A stretch of DNA of 16,669 nt from Clostridia bacterium (lineage in GTDB: Bacteria > Bacillota_A > Clostridia > Oscillospirales > CAG-272): the NCBI GenBank assembly GCA_017395725.1, contig JAFQOB010000287.1, positions 1 through 16,669 on the forward strand, given 5' to 3'. Shown piece by piece: positions 1 through 7,359 of this stretch. The notes below the pieces were generated by a model. That model was not told the origin of the DNA and did no database searches. It saw only the letters and a program-made list of their open reading frames with translations. The first letter of the stretch is position 1, and each line of letters starts with the position of its first letter. The position numbers and the translations under genes were made by a program.

Positions 1-72
1 ATATTGCGTAATGTGGTTTACTGCAAAGTGGCTTGACACTCGTTGGAGAGCTATAAACCGCGAAATCAAAAA

Positions 73-720
73 ATGAACGATATTTGTTTGATAAGCACAG
101 ACAAAAGATTTGCCCGTATGCTTGAGCTTGAATTGGGTGGAATAGGCTTAAAGATAAAAAACGTTAACGAAACGCTGAATCCTCCCGCATTAAAGCTTAT
201 TACCGATACGTCAAGTCTTGTTGTTTTTGATGCTGACTACTATTCGGGCGACCTGTCCTTTGTCAGTAAAGCCCGACAACCATTTATTATATTTGGCAAA
301 AATATAATAAATGACATCCCCAAAAACGCGTTAGCATTTTTTGAAAGACCCTTTCGTGTTACAGAGCTTATAAAGCTTGTGGGTGATAATTTTGACGTAA
401 AAAAATCTGCTATTGTAACTGCTATACCTGAAAGGACCGCGATTAATTTGGAGCTTGATCCTTTTACGAAAAGAGTTACTGTAGACGGCAAAATTATTAA
501 ATTTTCCCCAAGGGAATTTGCTTTGCTCTCTCTCTTGTATAAAAACAAAGGCAATATAGTTTCCCGACAAAAAGTTATTGACACCGTGTGGGGAGAAGAC
601 TACGACACGAAAAACAACGCCGATAACGTGTATATAAACTATCTTCGAAAAAAACTCGACGATAACCTCGGTGTAAAGATGATTTACACCATCAGAGGCA
701 AAGGCTATATGATGAAATAA
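73..720 (+). CDS. OmpR/PhoB-type response regulator with degenerate receiver domain
   Basis: Predicted DNA-binding transcription regulator of 215 aa. The C-terminal half (about residues 124-215) is a canonical OmpR/PhoB winged helix: FSPREFALLSLL, then NIVSRQKVIDTVWG, then NADNVYINYLRKKLDD and the IRGKGYMMK wing. The N-terminal half has receiver-like length and spacing. It keeps one candidate phospho-acceptor (D53 in VVFDAD), but the usual acidic pair is reduced to STD (residues 8-10), the conserved Thr/Ser position reads FGK (74-76), and the conserved Lys before Pro-Phe is Arg (ERPF, 91-94). I infer an atypical receiver, perhaps phosphorylation-independent. No histidine kinase lies beside it. 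The ATG at 73 is preferred because the regulator fold starts there, but it has no good ribosome site. A TTG at 43 would add 10 residues. A strong terminator follows directly. Confidence 0.85.
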   Translation: MNDICLISTDKRFARMLELELGGIGLKIKNVNETLNPPALKLITDTSSLVVFDADYYSGDLSFVSKARQPFIIFGKNIINDIPKNALAFFERPFRVTELIKLVGDNFDVKKSAIVTAIPERTAINLELDPFTKRVTVDGKIIKFSPREFALLSLLYKNKGNIVSRQKVIDTVWGEDYDTKNNADNVYINYLRKKLDDNLGVKMIYTIRGKGYMMK

Positions 721-730
721 AAATAAGAAG

Positions 731-757
731 TGTGTGGGTAAACCCCACACATTTTTT
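731..757 (+). terminator. Rho-independent terminator of the response regulator gene
   Basis: A perfect 8-bp stem (TGTGTGGG / CCCACACA) with a 5-base loop is followed by six T. It lies 10 bases after the stop codon. Confidence 0.85.
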
Positions 758-852
758 ATGGGAACTTTCCACCAAAAAGTTTGAAAAAGGAATATTGTAG
801 AGGCCCCGTTACAAATATCTAATAATGTTTGCACAGTCCCATTATTCGAGGT

Positions 853-971
853 TTCTTTGCCCGTATTCAGTCCTCAAAAGAAAGTAGTTTTTTATAATAG
901 CACTAATACGTAATAGAAGCAGAAGCTAAGAGAGGTAAAGTTCTTTGCCTACTTTCTTTCAAGAAAGTAGG
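853..971. repeat. Two related palindromic elements, one intact and one decayed
   Basis: The gap 758-990 has no convincing gene. It holds a perfect 11-bp inverted repeat at 948-958 and 961-971 (CCTACTTTCTT / AAGAAAGTAGG, 2-base centre). Part of the same element appears earlier in decayed form: TTCTTTGCC at 853-861 recurs at 941-949, and AAGAAAGTAG at 878-887 recurs at 961-970. This looks like a dispersed REP-like palindrome rather than a terminator, since it has no T tract on either side. The function is unknown. Confidence 0.5.
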
Positions 972-991
972 GGGAGCTTCCTGACTATACA

Positions 992-1016
992 AAAAAGCAC
1001 CGTTATGGTGCTTTTT
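992..1016 (-). terminator. Terminator of the T-box operon
   Basis: A 10-bp stem (AAAAAGCACC / GGTGCTTTTT) with a 5-base loop sits four bases beyond the amidohydrolase stop codon. The A and T tracts on the two arms make it potentially bidirectional. It mainly ends the minus-strand operon. Confidence 0.85.
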
Positions 1017-1019
1017 GTG

Positions 1020-1832
1020 TTATTTCTTTATTCCAAACAGCTTTTGGGCATTTTCTGAGAGAATTTTCTTATTCTCTTCTTCAGTCAAACCAATCTTGAA
1101 AAATCTTTCAAGCTCTGTAGCAGGGTCCCACATAGGATAATCCGTTCCAAAAAGAACCTTATCAACGCCGTAGGAATAGATTATTCTTTTGGCTGTTTCA
1201 CTGCTTATAGCATATAGGCTTGACGAGCAATCGACGTACAAATTAGGTAATCCCGACAGCTTTTCCGCCGCCTCTTCCCAAACAGACCAACCGCCAAGGT
1301 GAGCGCCGATAACGGTTAATCCCGTATATATCTCCATAACCGGCAAAAGTCTGTTAGGATTTGAGAAATCGTATCTGTGGTCGCCTGTATGCATCAATAT
1401 AGGCAACCCCAATTCTTCGCATTTTTCATATATTTTAAGGCATCTGTAATCGTCTATTTTGAAACGCTGTATGTCGGGATGCAGCTTTACTCCTTTAAGC
1501 CCCATTTCCATAAGGTGTTTAATGTCTCCGTCGAGGTCGGCTGTATCGGGGTGAAGGGTACCGAGACCTGTAAATCTACCGTTTCCGTTTTTCACGCTTT
1601 CTGCAATAAAGTCGTTAATACTCCTAACTTGATGGGGTGTAGTCGCCACCGACTGCACAACATAGTGGTTAATTCCGTTTTTATCCCCCACTTCGAGCAA
1701 TCCATTTACAGTTCCGTCGCCAAAAGAATGTTCACCATAGAAACCGTCTGTTCCCGCCACTGCCCTTGCCGCTATTTTTTCGGGATATATATGGCAATGA
1801 GCATCTATTACGTAATATTTATTGTCTAACAT
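1020..1832 (-). CDS. Amidohydrolase-2 family metal-dependent hydrolase (TIM barrel)
   Basis: A 270-aa protein of the Amidohydro_2 family, the group that includes ACMSD-like decarboxylases and many C-O/C-N/C-C hydrolases. Visible ligands are the strand-1 H-x-H motif (DAHCHIYP, H12 and H14), GVKLHPD (K116, H118), MHTGDH (H148), GAHLGGWS (H178) and the terminal metal-binding Asp in LFGTDYP (D231). The set is complete, so it is probably active, but the substrate cannot be read from the sequence. It starts 5 bases after the stop of the upstream synthetase fusion and is preceded by AAAGG, so it is probably translationally coupled as the last gene of the T-box operon. Length is normal for the family. 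Confidence 0.85.
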   Translation of the reverse strand: MLDNKYYVIDAHCHIYPEKIAARAVAGTDGFYGEHSFGDGTVNGLLEVGDKNGINHYVVQSVATTPHQVRSINDFIAESVKNGNGRFTGLGTLHPDTADLDGDIKHLMEMGLKGVKLHPDIQRFKIDDYRCLKIYEKCEELGLPILMHTGDHRYDFSNPNRLLPVMEIYTGLTVIGAHLGGWSVWEEAAEKLSGLPNLYVDCSSSLYAISSETAKRIIYSYGVDKVLFGTDYPMWDPATELERFFKIGLTEEENKKILSENAQKLFGIKK

Positions 1833-1837
1833 ACCTT

Positions 1838-4336
1838 TTACGCTTTCTTAAGACCCAACTTTTCAACAGCGTTTTCACGCATCTTGTATTTCTGTATCTT
1901 TCCTGCCGCATTCATGGGAAAAGAATCAACGAAATCAATATATCTCGGAACCTTATGTCTTGCCATGTGGTCGGCGATATATTTCTTCATCTCTTCCTCG
2001 GTCATTGTTTCTCCCTCTTTAAGAATGATACAAGCCATAATTTCCTCGCCGTATTTCTCGTCGGGAACACCGATAACCTGAACGTCGCTGACTTTAGGAC
2101 AAGTATAGATAAACTCCTCAATTTCCTTGGGGTAAATATTTTCACCGCCACGAATAATCATATCCTTAAGTCTGCCCGTTATTCTGTAGTTACCCTCAGG
2201 GGTGCGACAGGCAAGGTCGCCCGTATGCAACCAACCGTCAGCATCAATTGCCGCCGCAGTTGCTCCCGGCATCTTGTAGTATCCCTTCATAACGTTATAT
2301 CCCCTTGCAACGAACTCGCCGTTTTCTCCGTCGGCACATTCCTCGCCGGTATCGGGGTTAATTATTTTACATTCAACGTTAGCAAAGGCAGAGCCTACTG
2401 TTTCTGTTCTTACTTCAAGAGAATCATAGTAACTGCTCATAGTACAGCCGGGGGAAGCCTCGGTCTGTCCGTAAACAGATACAATTTCTTTCATATTCAT
2501 AACCTCTGTAGCCTTTTTCATAAGGTCTGCAGGACAGTTTGAACCCGCCATAATACCTATTCTCATATACGAAAAATCGGTCTTTTCAAAGTCGGGATGC
2601 TCCATCATAGCAATAAACATAGTAGGAACACCGTTAAATGCGGTTATATGCTCGTTGTGAACACACGCCAAGGCAGGTTTGGGCGAGAAATAGGGCAACG
2701 GATACATTGTCGTTCCGTGAGTCATAGATGCAGTCATAGAAAGCACCATACCGAAGCAATGGAACATAGGTACCTGAATCATCATTCTGTCGGCAGTTGA
2801 TAAGTCCATATGGTCGCCGATATACTTACCGTTGTTTACGACGTTATAGTGTGTAAGCATAACACCCTTGGGAAAGCCTGTTGTTCCCGAAGTATACTGC
2901 ATATTGCACACATCATTTTTGTCAACAAGTGCCGCCATTCTGTAAACTTCTTCAACGGGAACTTCGTCAGCCCTCTTTAATGCATCGTTCCAGGTCATAC
3001 AGCCCTTTTGTGTAAATCCTACCGTAATAACGTTACGCAAGAAAGGCAGCTTCTTACTGTGAAGGGGTTTACCCGCCTTTGTTGTCTCAAGCTCGGGGCA
3101 AAGCTCGGCTACTATCTGTCCATAGCTTGTATCCTTTGAGCCCTCAGTCATAATAAGGGTATGTGTATCCGACTGACGAAGCAAATATTCAGCCTCGTGA
3201 ATCTTATAGGCAGTATTTACGGTAACAAGAACAGCACCTATTTTTACGGTAGCCCAAAAAGCAATAAACCATTGCGGTACGTTTGATGCCCAAGCGGCAA
3301 CCTTATCACCGGCTTTAACACCGAGAGAAATAAGGGCTCTTGCAAAAGTATCAACGTCGTCTCTGAATTCGCTGTAGGTTCTGGTATAGTCAAGGGTAGT
3401 ATATTTAAAAGCATACTGGTCGGGAAAATCTTCAACAAGTCTGTCAAGCACCTGAGAGAATGTAAGGTCGATAAGGTCGTCTTTTTTCCAACTGAAACGG
3501 CCTGTGTGCGCTCTGTTGTAGTAGAAGTTTTTCTCCCCTTTTGACGTATCGGAAAACTGCTTCATATAGTGGCTGAACTGCGCAAAGATAATTTCCATAT
3601 CGTCTATTTCTTCGCACCACATAGGATCCCATACAAGCGATATAAAACCGTCATAGTTAACGCTTCTTAATGCGTTCATTATGTCTTTTATGGGCAACTC
3701 ACCCTCACCTGCAAGACAGTATTCCTTGTCGCCGTTTTCGAAAGTTATATCGTTATAATGAACGTGTTTGATGTATGCACCGAGATTCTTAATTATAACT
3801 TCGGCATTTTTTTCTTCGGTATATGCCTCAGACAAGTTCCACAATGCGCCGAGACTGTCGGAAGCAAAGCCTTCAAGAGTTGTACGCAAGACGGCAGTAT
3901 TACGGAAGAGACCCGAAGTTTCAAGCAAAAGTACGATTCCGCGTTCCTCTGCTTCAGGCAATACTTCTTTTATGAATTTTTCAGCAGTTTCTATTCCGTT
4001 TTCTTTCTCTGCACGTGATTTTAATCTGATATAGGGTATATGCAAAAACTGCGCTATTTCAAAGCATCTTGCAATTTCAGCCTTCGCTTCCTCAATTTCA
4101 GATGCAACAGAAATATCACTTACAATATCAATACAGGGAATTGAAAGCTTTTTATCATAGAGACTACGCAGAGTTGATGCGGCGGAATAATCGTGAAACG
4201 CTCCGTCTCTGTCTGTAAAAAGACGGTTATTTATATTGTGAAGCTCGATTCCCTTGAATTTCAGAGATTCGGCTATTTCGCAAAAATCATTAAAGGTGCT
4301 GTCGTGCCAACCTTTTGTTGAAAATGAAAGCTTCAT
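1838..4336 (-). CDS. Fusion of a sugar isomerase/epimerase-like TIM barrel with an acyl-CoA synthetase
   Basis: An 832-aa two-domain protein. Residues 1 to about 260 resemble the xylose-isomerase-like/AP-endonuclease-2 TIM barrel (FKGIELHN, LLLETSG with E139, KHVHYND with H191/H193/D196, and GEGE around 211). Residues about 285-832 form a complete AMP-forming acyl-CoA synthetase of the ANL superfamily. It has the ATP loop YTSGTTGFPKG (from 481), YGQTEASP (from 622), GWLHTGD (D707), the hinge GRLKDMIIRGGENIYP, and the catalytic Lys of NAAGKIQ (K813). The synthetase half should activate a carboxylic acid to its acyl-adenylate and CoA thioester; the substrate is unknown. The barrel may act on a linked substrate, but that is inference. 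A GGGGAG ribosome site precedes the ATG. The gene lies 18 bases after the LeuA-like gene and 5 before the amidohydrolase. No frameshift or internal ribosome site is needed, so the fusion looks real. Confidence 0.88.
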   Translation of the reverse strand: MKLSFSTKGWHDSTFNDFCEIAESLKFKGIELHNINNRLFTDRDGAFHDYSAASTLRSLYDKKLSIPCIDIVSDISVASEIEEAKAEIARCFEIAQFLHIPYIRLKSRAEKENGIETAEKFIKEVLPEAEERGIVLLLETSGLFRNTAVLRTTLEGFASDSLGALWNLSEAYTEEKNAEVIIKNLGAYIKHVHYNDITFENGDKEYCLAGEGELPIKDIMNALRSVNYDGFISLVWDPMWCEEIDDMEIIFAQFSHYMKQFSDTSKGEKNFYYNRAHTGRFSWKKDDLIDLTFSQVLDRLVEDFPDQYAFKYTTLDYTRTYSEFRDDVDTFARALISLGVKAGDKVAAWASNVPQWFIAFWATVKIGAVLVTVNTAYKIHEAEYLLRQSDTHTLIMTEGSKDTSYGQIVAELCPELETTKAGKPLHSKKLPFLRNVITVGFTQKGCMTWNDALKRADEVPVEEVYRMAALVDKNDVCNMQYTSGTTGFPKGVMLTHYNVVNNGKYIGDHMDLSTADRMMIQVPMFHCFGMVLSMTASMTHGTTMYPLPYFSPKPALACVHNEHITAFNGVPTMFIAMMEHPDFEKTDFSYMRIGIMAGSNCPADLMKKATEVMNMKEIVSVYGQTEASPGCTMSSYYDSLEVRTETVGSAFANVECKIINPDTGEECADGENGEFVARGYNVMKGYYKMPGATAAAIDADGWLHTGDLACRTPEGNYRITGRLKDMIIRGGENIYPKEIEEFIYTCPKVSDVQVIGVPDEKYGEEIMACIILKEGETMTEEEMKKYIADHMARHKVPRYIDFVDSFPMNAAGKIQKYKMRENAVEKLGLKKA

Positions 4337-4354
4337 TATATTTCTCCCCTTTCA

Positions 4355-5737
4355 TTAAATACTGTGTTCTTCGTAAACAATTTTGTTTACGGCACTTATA
4401 TAAGCTCTTATACTTGCTCCTATAATGTCGGTAGAAATACCGTTACCCGAGTAAAGCTTACCGTCAAAACGAAGCTTAACAAGGGCTGAACCTACAGCTT
4501 CCTTACCCTCGGTAATTGACTGAATCTGGAAATCATCAAGCTCATAACGGTGACCGATAATCTGCTCAATAGCAACGAATGCCGCATCAATAGGACCGTC
4601 TCCTATGGCAATTCCTTGCAACTGTTTGCCCTCTCGGCTAAGGGTTATCTGCGCGCTTGCGCTGATTATGTTTCCGTTGTTTATAACGTAGTTTTCAAGC
4701 TTATATGAATCGGGCACCTGCAAGGCAACCGTAGCGACGATAGCATCAAGCTCTTTTGCTCCAACGCTTCTCTTTTCTGCAACACGGCACACTTCCTCGT
4801 GTACTCTCTTGTTATCCTCGTCGGAAAGGTCATATCCAAGCTTTGCAACAGCAGCCGCTACCGCATTTATATCGTCTTTTGCATCAAGTCTGATTGTGCT
4901 TTCCTCAACAGAAGATACAGAAACGTTCTTTTCAGACTTCTTTTCGGCACATATCCAGCTTATCTGACTTAATATTCGGTGCATTTCAGTATAGCTTACC
5001 GACGCATAGAAGCCGTAATTGTCTCCGCAGTTCTTTATCATACCTGCAAACGTTTCAAAGGGAACACAGTCTCCGCCAATTGAGGTTTTAACTACCGATA
5101 CACCCTCTCTTACAGCCATAATAGCCTCGGCTGATGCGAGTCCGTTCTTGTTTGAACAGTCAACTCCGACATTAACTCCGGCTTCATCTGCTATTTTTTT
5201 GCCGAAGCTTGCGAAATCGTCAGGCATCATTCCCGCCGCACTGTCGCATACGGAAACCGTTTTTGCACCTGCTTCTACTGCAGTTTTTATAAGCTCAATA
5301 AGAAACTCGGGCTCAGCTCTGGTGGCATCAACAGCACAGAATTCAACGTCAGAACAAAGGGATACCGCCTTTTCTACTGCCGCCTTTACCCATTCTTTCA
5401 TTTTTTCGGGCTTTTTGTGCATAAAGTATTCCATACCAACTGCAGACGTTGGTACCTCTATGCGTATTCTGCCTTTATTGGCAACACTTAAAGCCGCTGC
5501 CGCATCTTCTATAGACTGCGCGTTACTTCCCGCAGCAACAGATATGATACTGTTTTTTACAAAGGACGAAGCTGTACGCACAAGAAGAATATCAGTTCTT
5601 GCATTTGTAACCTCGGGGAGCTCTATTACGTCACACTTTAGCTTTTCAAGCTGTCTGATTATTTCAAGCCTTTCTTTAAAGCTAAATGCTCTGTCGTTTC
5701 TGCAAAGAGTTTTGTCTGCAATTTTTATTTGTTTCAT
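4355..5737 (-). CDS. LeuA-like protein with alpha-isopropylmalate synthase regulatory domain, catalytic site degenerate
   Basis: A 460-aa paralog of 2-isopropylmalate synthase. The barrel aligns along its length (for example VEFCAVDATR at 131-140, and AGAKTVSVCDSAAGMMPDDFA at about 156-176), and residues about 345-457 are a well-preserved LeuA dimerisation/allosteric domain (NGNIISASAQITL, GDGPIDAAF, STDIIGASIRA). The catalytic motifs are lost. TTLRDG is replaced by KTLCRN (residues 9-14), so the Arg-Asp pair is gone. The metal-binding H-x-H-D-D is D193-C-S-N-K, and the SGIH-x-DG loop is absent. It is therefore unlikely to condense acetyl-CoA with ketoisovalerate. A leucine-responsive regulatory or scaffold role, or a new reaction, is inference. 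The ATG at 5737 is chosen for its AAAGGGTG site. A longer frame upstream would run into the T-box terminator. Confidence 0.85.
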   Translation of the reverse strand: MKQIKIADKTLCRNDRAFSFKERLEIIRQLEKLKCDVIELPEVTNARTDILLVRTASSFVKNSIISVAAGSNAQSIEDAAAALSVANKGRIRIEVPTSAVGMEYFMHKKPEKMKEWVKAAVEKAVSLCSDVEFCAVDATRAEPEFLIELIKTAVEAGAKTVSVCDSAAGMMPDDFASFGKKIADEAGVNVGVDCSNKNGLASAEAIMAVREGVSVVKTSIGGDCVPFETFAGMIKNCGDNYGFYASVSYTEMHRILSQISWICAEKKSEKNVSVSSVEESTIRLDAKDDINAVAAAVAKLGYDLSDEDNKRVHEEVCRVAEKRSVGAKELDAIVATVALQVPDSYKLENYVINNGNIISASAQITLSREGKQLQGIAIGDGPIDAAFVAIEQIIGHRYELDDFQIQSITEGKEAVGSALVKLRFDGKLYSGNGISTDIIGASIRAYISAVNKIVYEEHSI

Positions 5738-5788
5738 TAGAAAACACCCTTTCTGTGCGCCGTACTGTATTATCGGCGAAATAAAAAT

Positions 5789-6054
5789 AAAAAAACCCGA
5801 AGTCAATTATGACTTCAGGGACGAAATTATCGCGGTACCACCCTGTTTACCGTTAATAAAAAACGGTCAACTTAATCAGACTCAAACAAGCCTTCTGCCA
5901 TGATAACGGGACAATCCGTAACTGCTTACTCATTTTACTTTTCTGCAGTTCTGCTCAGGAACGAGGCTTCCCAGATGCTTTCACACTGTCTTACACCAAC
6001 CGACAGCTCTCTGAAGTGAAGTATAAATGGGAATAATTCCTTCATTGCATTTTA
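5789..6054 (-). promoter_or_regulatory. T-box leader (tRNA-sensing), probably leucine-specific
   Basis: Reading the minus strand, the leader shows the Stem I start AGAGAG and GGTTGGTG, then the conserved T-box AGGGTGGTACCGCG (5831-5844, pairs with the tRNA NCCA end). It ends in a terminator hairpin (CCC-t-GAAGTC / GACTTC-GGG, 5796-5820) with a T tract at 5789-5795. By analogy with the usual spacing to the downstream TCCTGAG segment, the specifier is best read as CTC (plus-strand GAG at 5963-5965), which is leucine. The codon assignment is less certain than the T-box itself. Uncharged tRNA would favour antitermination and expression of the LeuA-like, fusion and amidohydrolase genes. Confidence 0.9.
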
Positions 6055-6064
6055 AATATGCTTT

Positions 6065-6093
6065 AGTATAGCACCGCACTAAATATTTGTCAA
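6065..6093 (-). promoter_or_regulatory. Sigma-A type promoter of the T-box operon
   Basis: On the minus strand, TTGACA (6088-6093) is followed by a 17-base spacer and TATACT (6065-6070), just upstream of the T-box leader. It is a near-consensus match. Confidence 0.85.
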
Positions 6094-6120
6094 GAGCTTT
6101 TTATATTTTTACGAAAAAAT

Positions 6121-6290
6121 CATCTCTATGTATTTATTATAGCTCCGCACAAACCAAAGGAAAATTTCAAACCAAATACAAATTTGAAGATGGTGTTTTT
6201 TAAAACCACTATCAAAGTTTCTTCTGACTTTGGAATCATTATTGATTTGTGCATAACTGTAACAAGTGCATAGAGTGGACTTTTTGTATG
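6121..6290. other. Noncoding spacer with a near-copy of the T-box promoter region
   Basis: No gene is seen here. The stretch 6133-6153 nearly repeats the -10 region of the adjacent promoter (6062-6083): both carry TTTA-TATAGC-CCGCAC-AAA with three substitutions or gaps. On the minus strand it gives a TATAAT hexamer but no clear -35. It may be a duplicated or secondary promoter. The rest is AT-rich and unremarkable. Confidence 0.4.
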
Positions 6291-6291
6291 C

Positions 6292-6318
6292 AAAAAGGCA
6301 GAGGTATTATCCTCTGCC
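6292..6318 (-). terminator. Terminator of the pantothenate kinase gene
   Basis: A perfect 8-bp stem (GGCAGAGG / CCTCTGCC) with a 6-base loop is followed on the minus strand by five T. It begins 8 bases after the stop codon. Confidence 0.85.
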
Positions 6319-6326
6319 TATGTTTC

Positions 6327-7154
6327 TTATTTTGCTGAGAGAGCCGCGCCTATAACTGTGCTGAACTGTGCATTTTCCGGAATAATAAAGTTAACGCCAA
6401 ACATAGAATTAAGCGTTTGAAAAACTTCTTTGCTTTGTGGAACTCTTGTAAGGTTTCCCGTAAGCACAATATCTTTTATCTTATGGTTTCTTGACGCGAA
6501 TATGGCAATCATACCGGCCACCTCGAATACCATATTAATTATACCGAGAGCCATATCCTCTCGTGTCGCCATATCGCTTATTTTACCGAAGTTTGCCGCT
6601 GTCATAATATCGGGTAAGCCGCCAAAATCCGATTTGTTTGAAATATCTTTTATACGAAGGTCGATATTATTAAGGTCGCCGTTTTTCGCAAGTTCAACGA
6701 TATGGTCAATGTCGTCCATATTGAGAATCTGTTTGCTCAGCCCCATAAGAGTGCCGCCGCCGACCCCCGTACCGCCAAGGTAGGTTATCTCGTTGTCTCT
6801 TTTTGCGTGAACGAGAGCTGTACCTGTTCCGAGGCTTACAACTATCGTTTCATTTAAGCCCGATAAATATAAACCGCCACGTCCCACACATTCAAATTCG
6901 GGTACGCTTTCACATTTAAGACCATACAGTGGTTTGGTTATAAACGTTGAGCCCACACCCGTCATCATAACTCGGCTTATGTCACTCAGTTCAATAGAGT
7001 TTTCCGAGGTGAACTTACCAAATGCTCCGTATATGGAAGTAACTTGGTCGGTTGCTCTTACGAACAATGGGTTAATAAGATTATTGTTTTCGTCAAAGCC
7101 TACTATCTTCGTGGTGCTTCCGCCCACATCTATACCTATAACGTATTTCGACAT
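6327..7154 (-). CDS. coaW: Type II pantothenate kinase
   Basis: This 275-aa ASKHA-fold kinase phosphorylates pantothenate with ATP in the first step of coenzyme A synthesis in the cytoplasm. It has GIDVGGSTTK (7-16, phosphate 1), PEFECVGRG with the expected catalytic Glu (86-93), SLGTGT (108-113, phosphate 2) and GGTGVGGGT (127-135). It also has the type II signature GDLNNIDLRIKDI (from 159) followed by TAANFG. Length and motif order match the Staphylococcus CoaW type rather than type I or III. The ATG at 7154 is preferred because AGGCGG lies just upstream; the longer frame to 7217 overlaps the promoter. It is monocistronic with its own promoter and terminator. Confidence 0.9.
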   Translation of the reverse strand: MSKYVIGIDVGGSTTKIVGFDENNNLINPLFVRATDQVTSIYGAFGKFTSENSIELSDISRVMMTGVGSTFITKPLYGLKCESVPEFECVGRGGLYLSGLNETIVVSLGTGTALVHAKRDNEITYLGGTGVGGGTLMGLSKQILNMDDIDHIVELAKNGDLNNIDLRIKDISNKSDFGGLPDIMTAANFGKISDMATREDMALGIINMVFEVAGMIAIFASRNHKIKDIVLTGNLTRVPQSKEVFQTLNSMFGVNFIIPENAQFSTVIGAALSAK

Positions 7155-7188
7155 AGAAAAACCGCCTTTTTTTATTAGTACCATAGTT

Positions 7189-7217
7189 ATGATAACATTA
7201 TTGACAAGAAAATTCAA
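7189..7217 (-). promoter_or_regulatory. Putative promoter of the pantothenate kinase gene
   Basis: On the minus strand, TTGAAT (7212-7217), a 17-base spacer and TATCAT (7189-7194) lie 35 bases upstream of the chosen ATG. Confidence 0.5.
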
Positions 7218-7289
7218 TAGTCTGCGCCAAATAATAACGATATATACACTGTAAATTCAGAAAAATGTTGAAAAAATAAAAAATATCGG

Positions 7290-7318
7290 TTGCAAATAGA
7301 TAGAAAATATGTTAATAT
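7290..7318 (+). promoter_or_regulatory. Promoter of the DivIVA-like/fumarase-beta/XRE operon
   Basis: TTGCAA (7290-7295), a 17-base spacer and TAATAT (7313-7318) lie 41 bases upstream of the GTG start. Confidence 0.7.
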
Positions 7319-7359
7319 TATGGGTGTAAATAAAATTTACGAAAAAGAGGTGGTTTGCC

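Noticed and set aside
33..57. Promoter for the response regulator
   Set aside because: A TTGACA is present at 33-38, but the only TATAAA is 13 bases away and the start codon would fall too close.
331..834. Minus-strand frame of 167 codons
   Set aside because: It is antisense to the winged-helix regulator and runs through that gene's terminator.
1766..2542. Plus-strand frame of 258 codons
   Set aside because: It is a mirror of the synthetase fusion, whose motifs are clear. The frame has no recognisable domain.
5738..5806. Longer N-terminus for the LeuA-like protein
   Set aside because: The extension overlaps the T-box terminator hairpin. A good ribosome site favours the ATG at 5737.
5019..5903. 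Long plus-strand reading frame (294 codons)
   Set aside because: It lies antisense to the LeuA-like gene and the T-box leader, is Ser/Ala/Ile-rich with no motif, and has no ribosome site.
7155..7217. Longer N-terminus for pantothenate kinase
   Set aside because: The kinase fold begins at MSKYVIGID with a ribosome site just upstream, and the extension overlaps the promoter.
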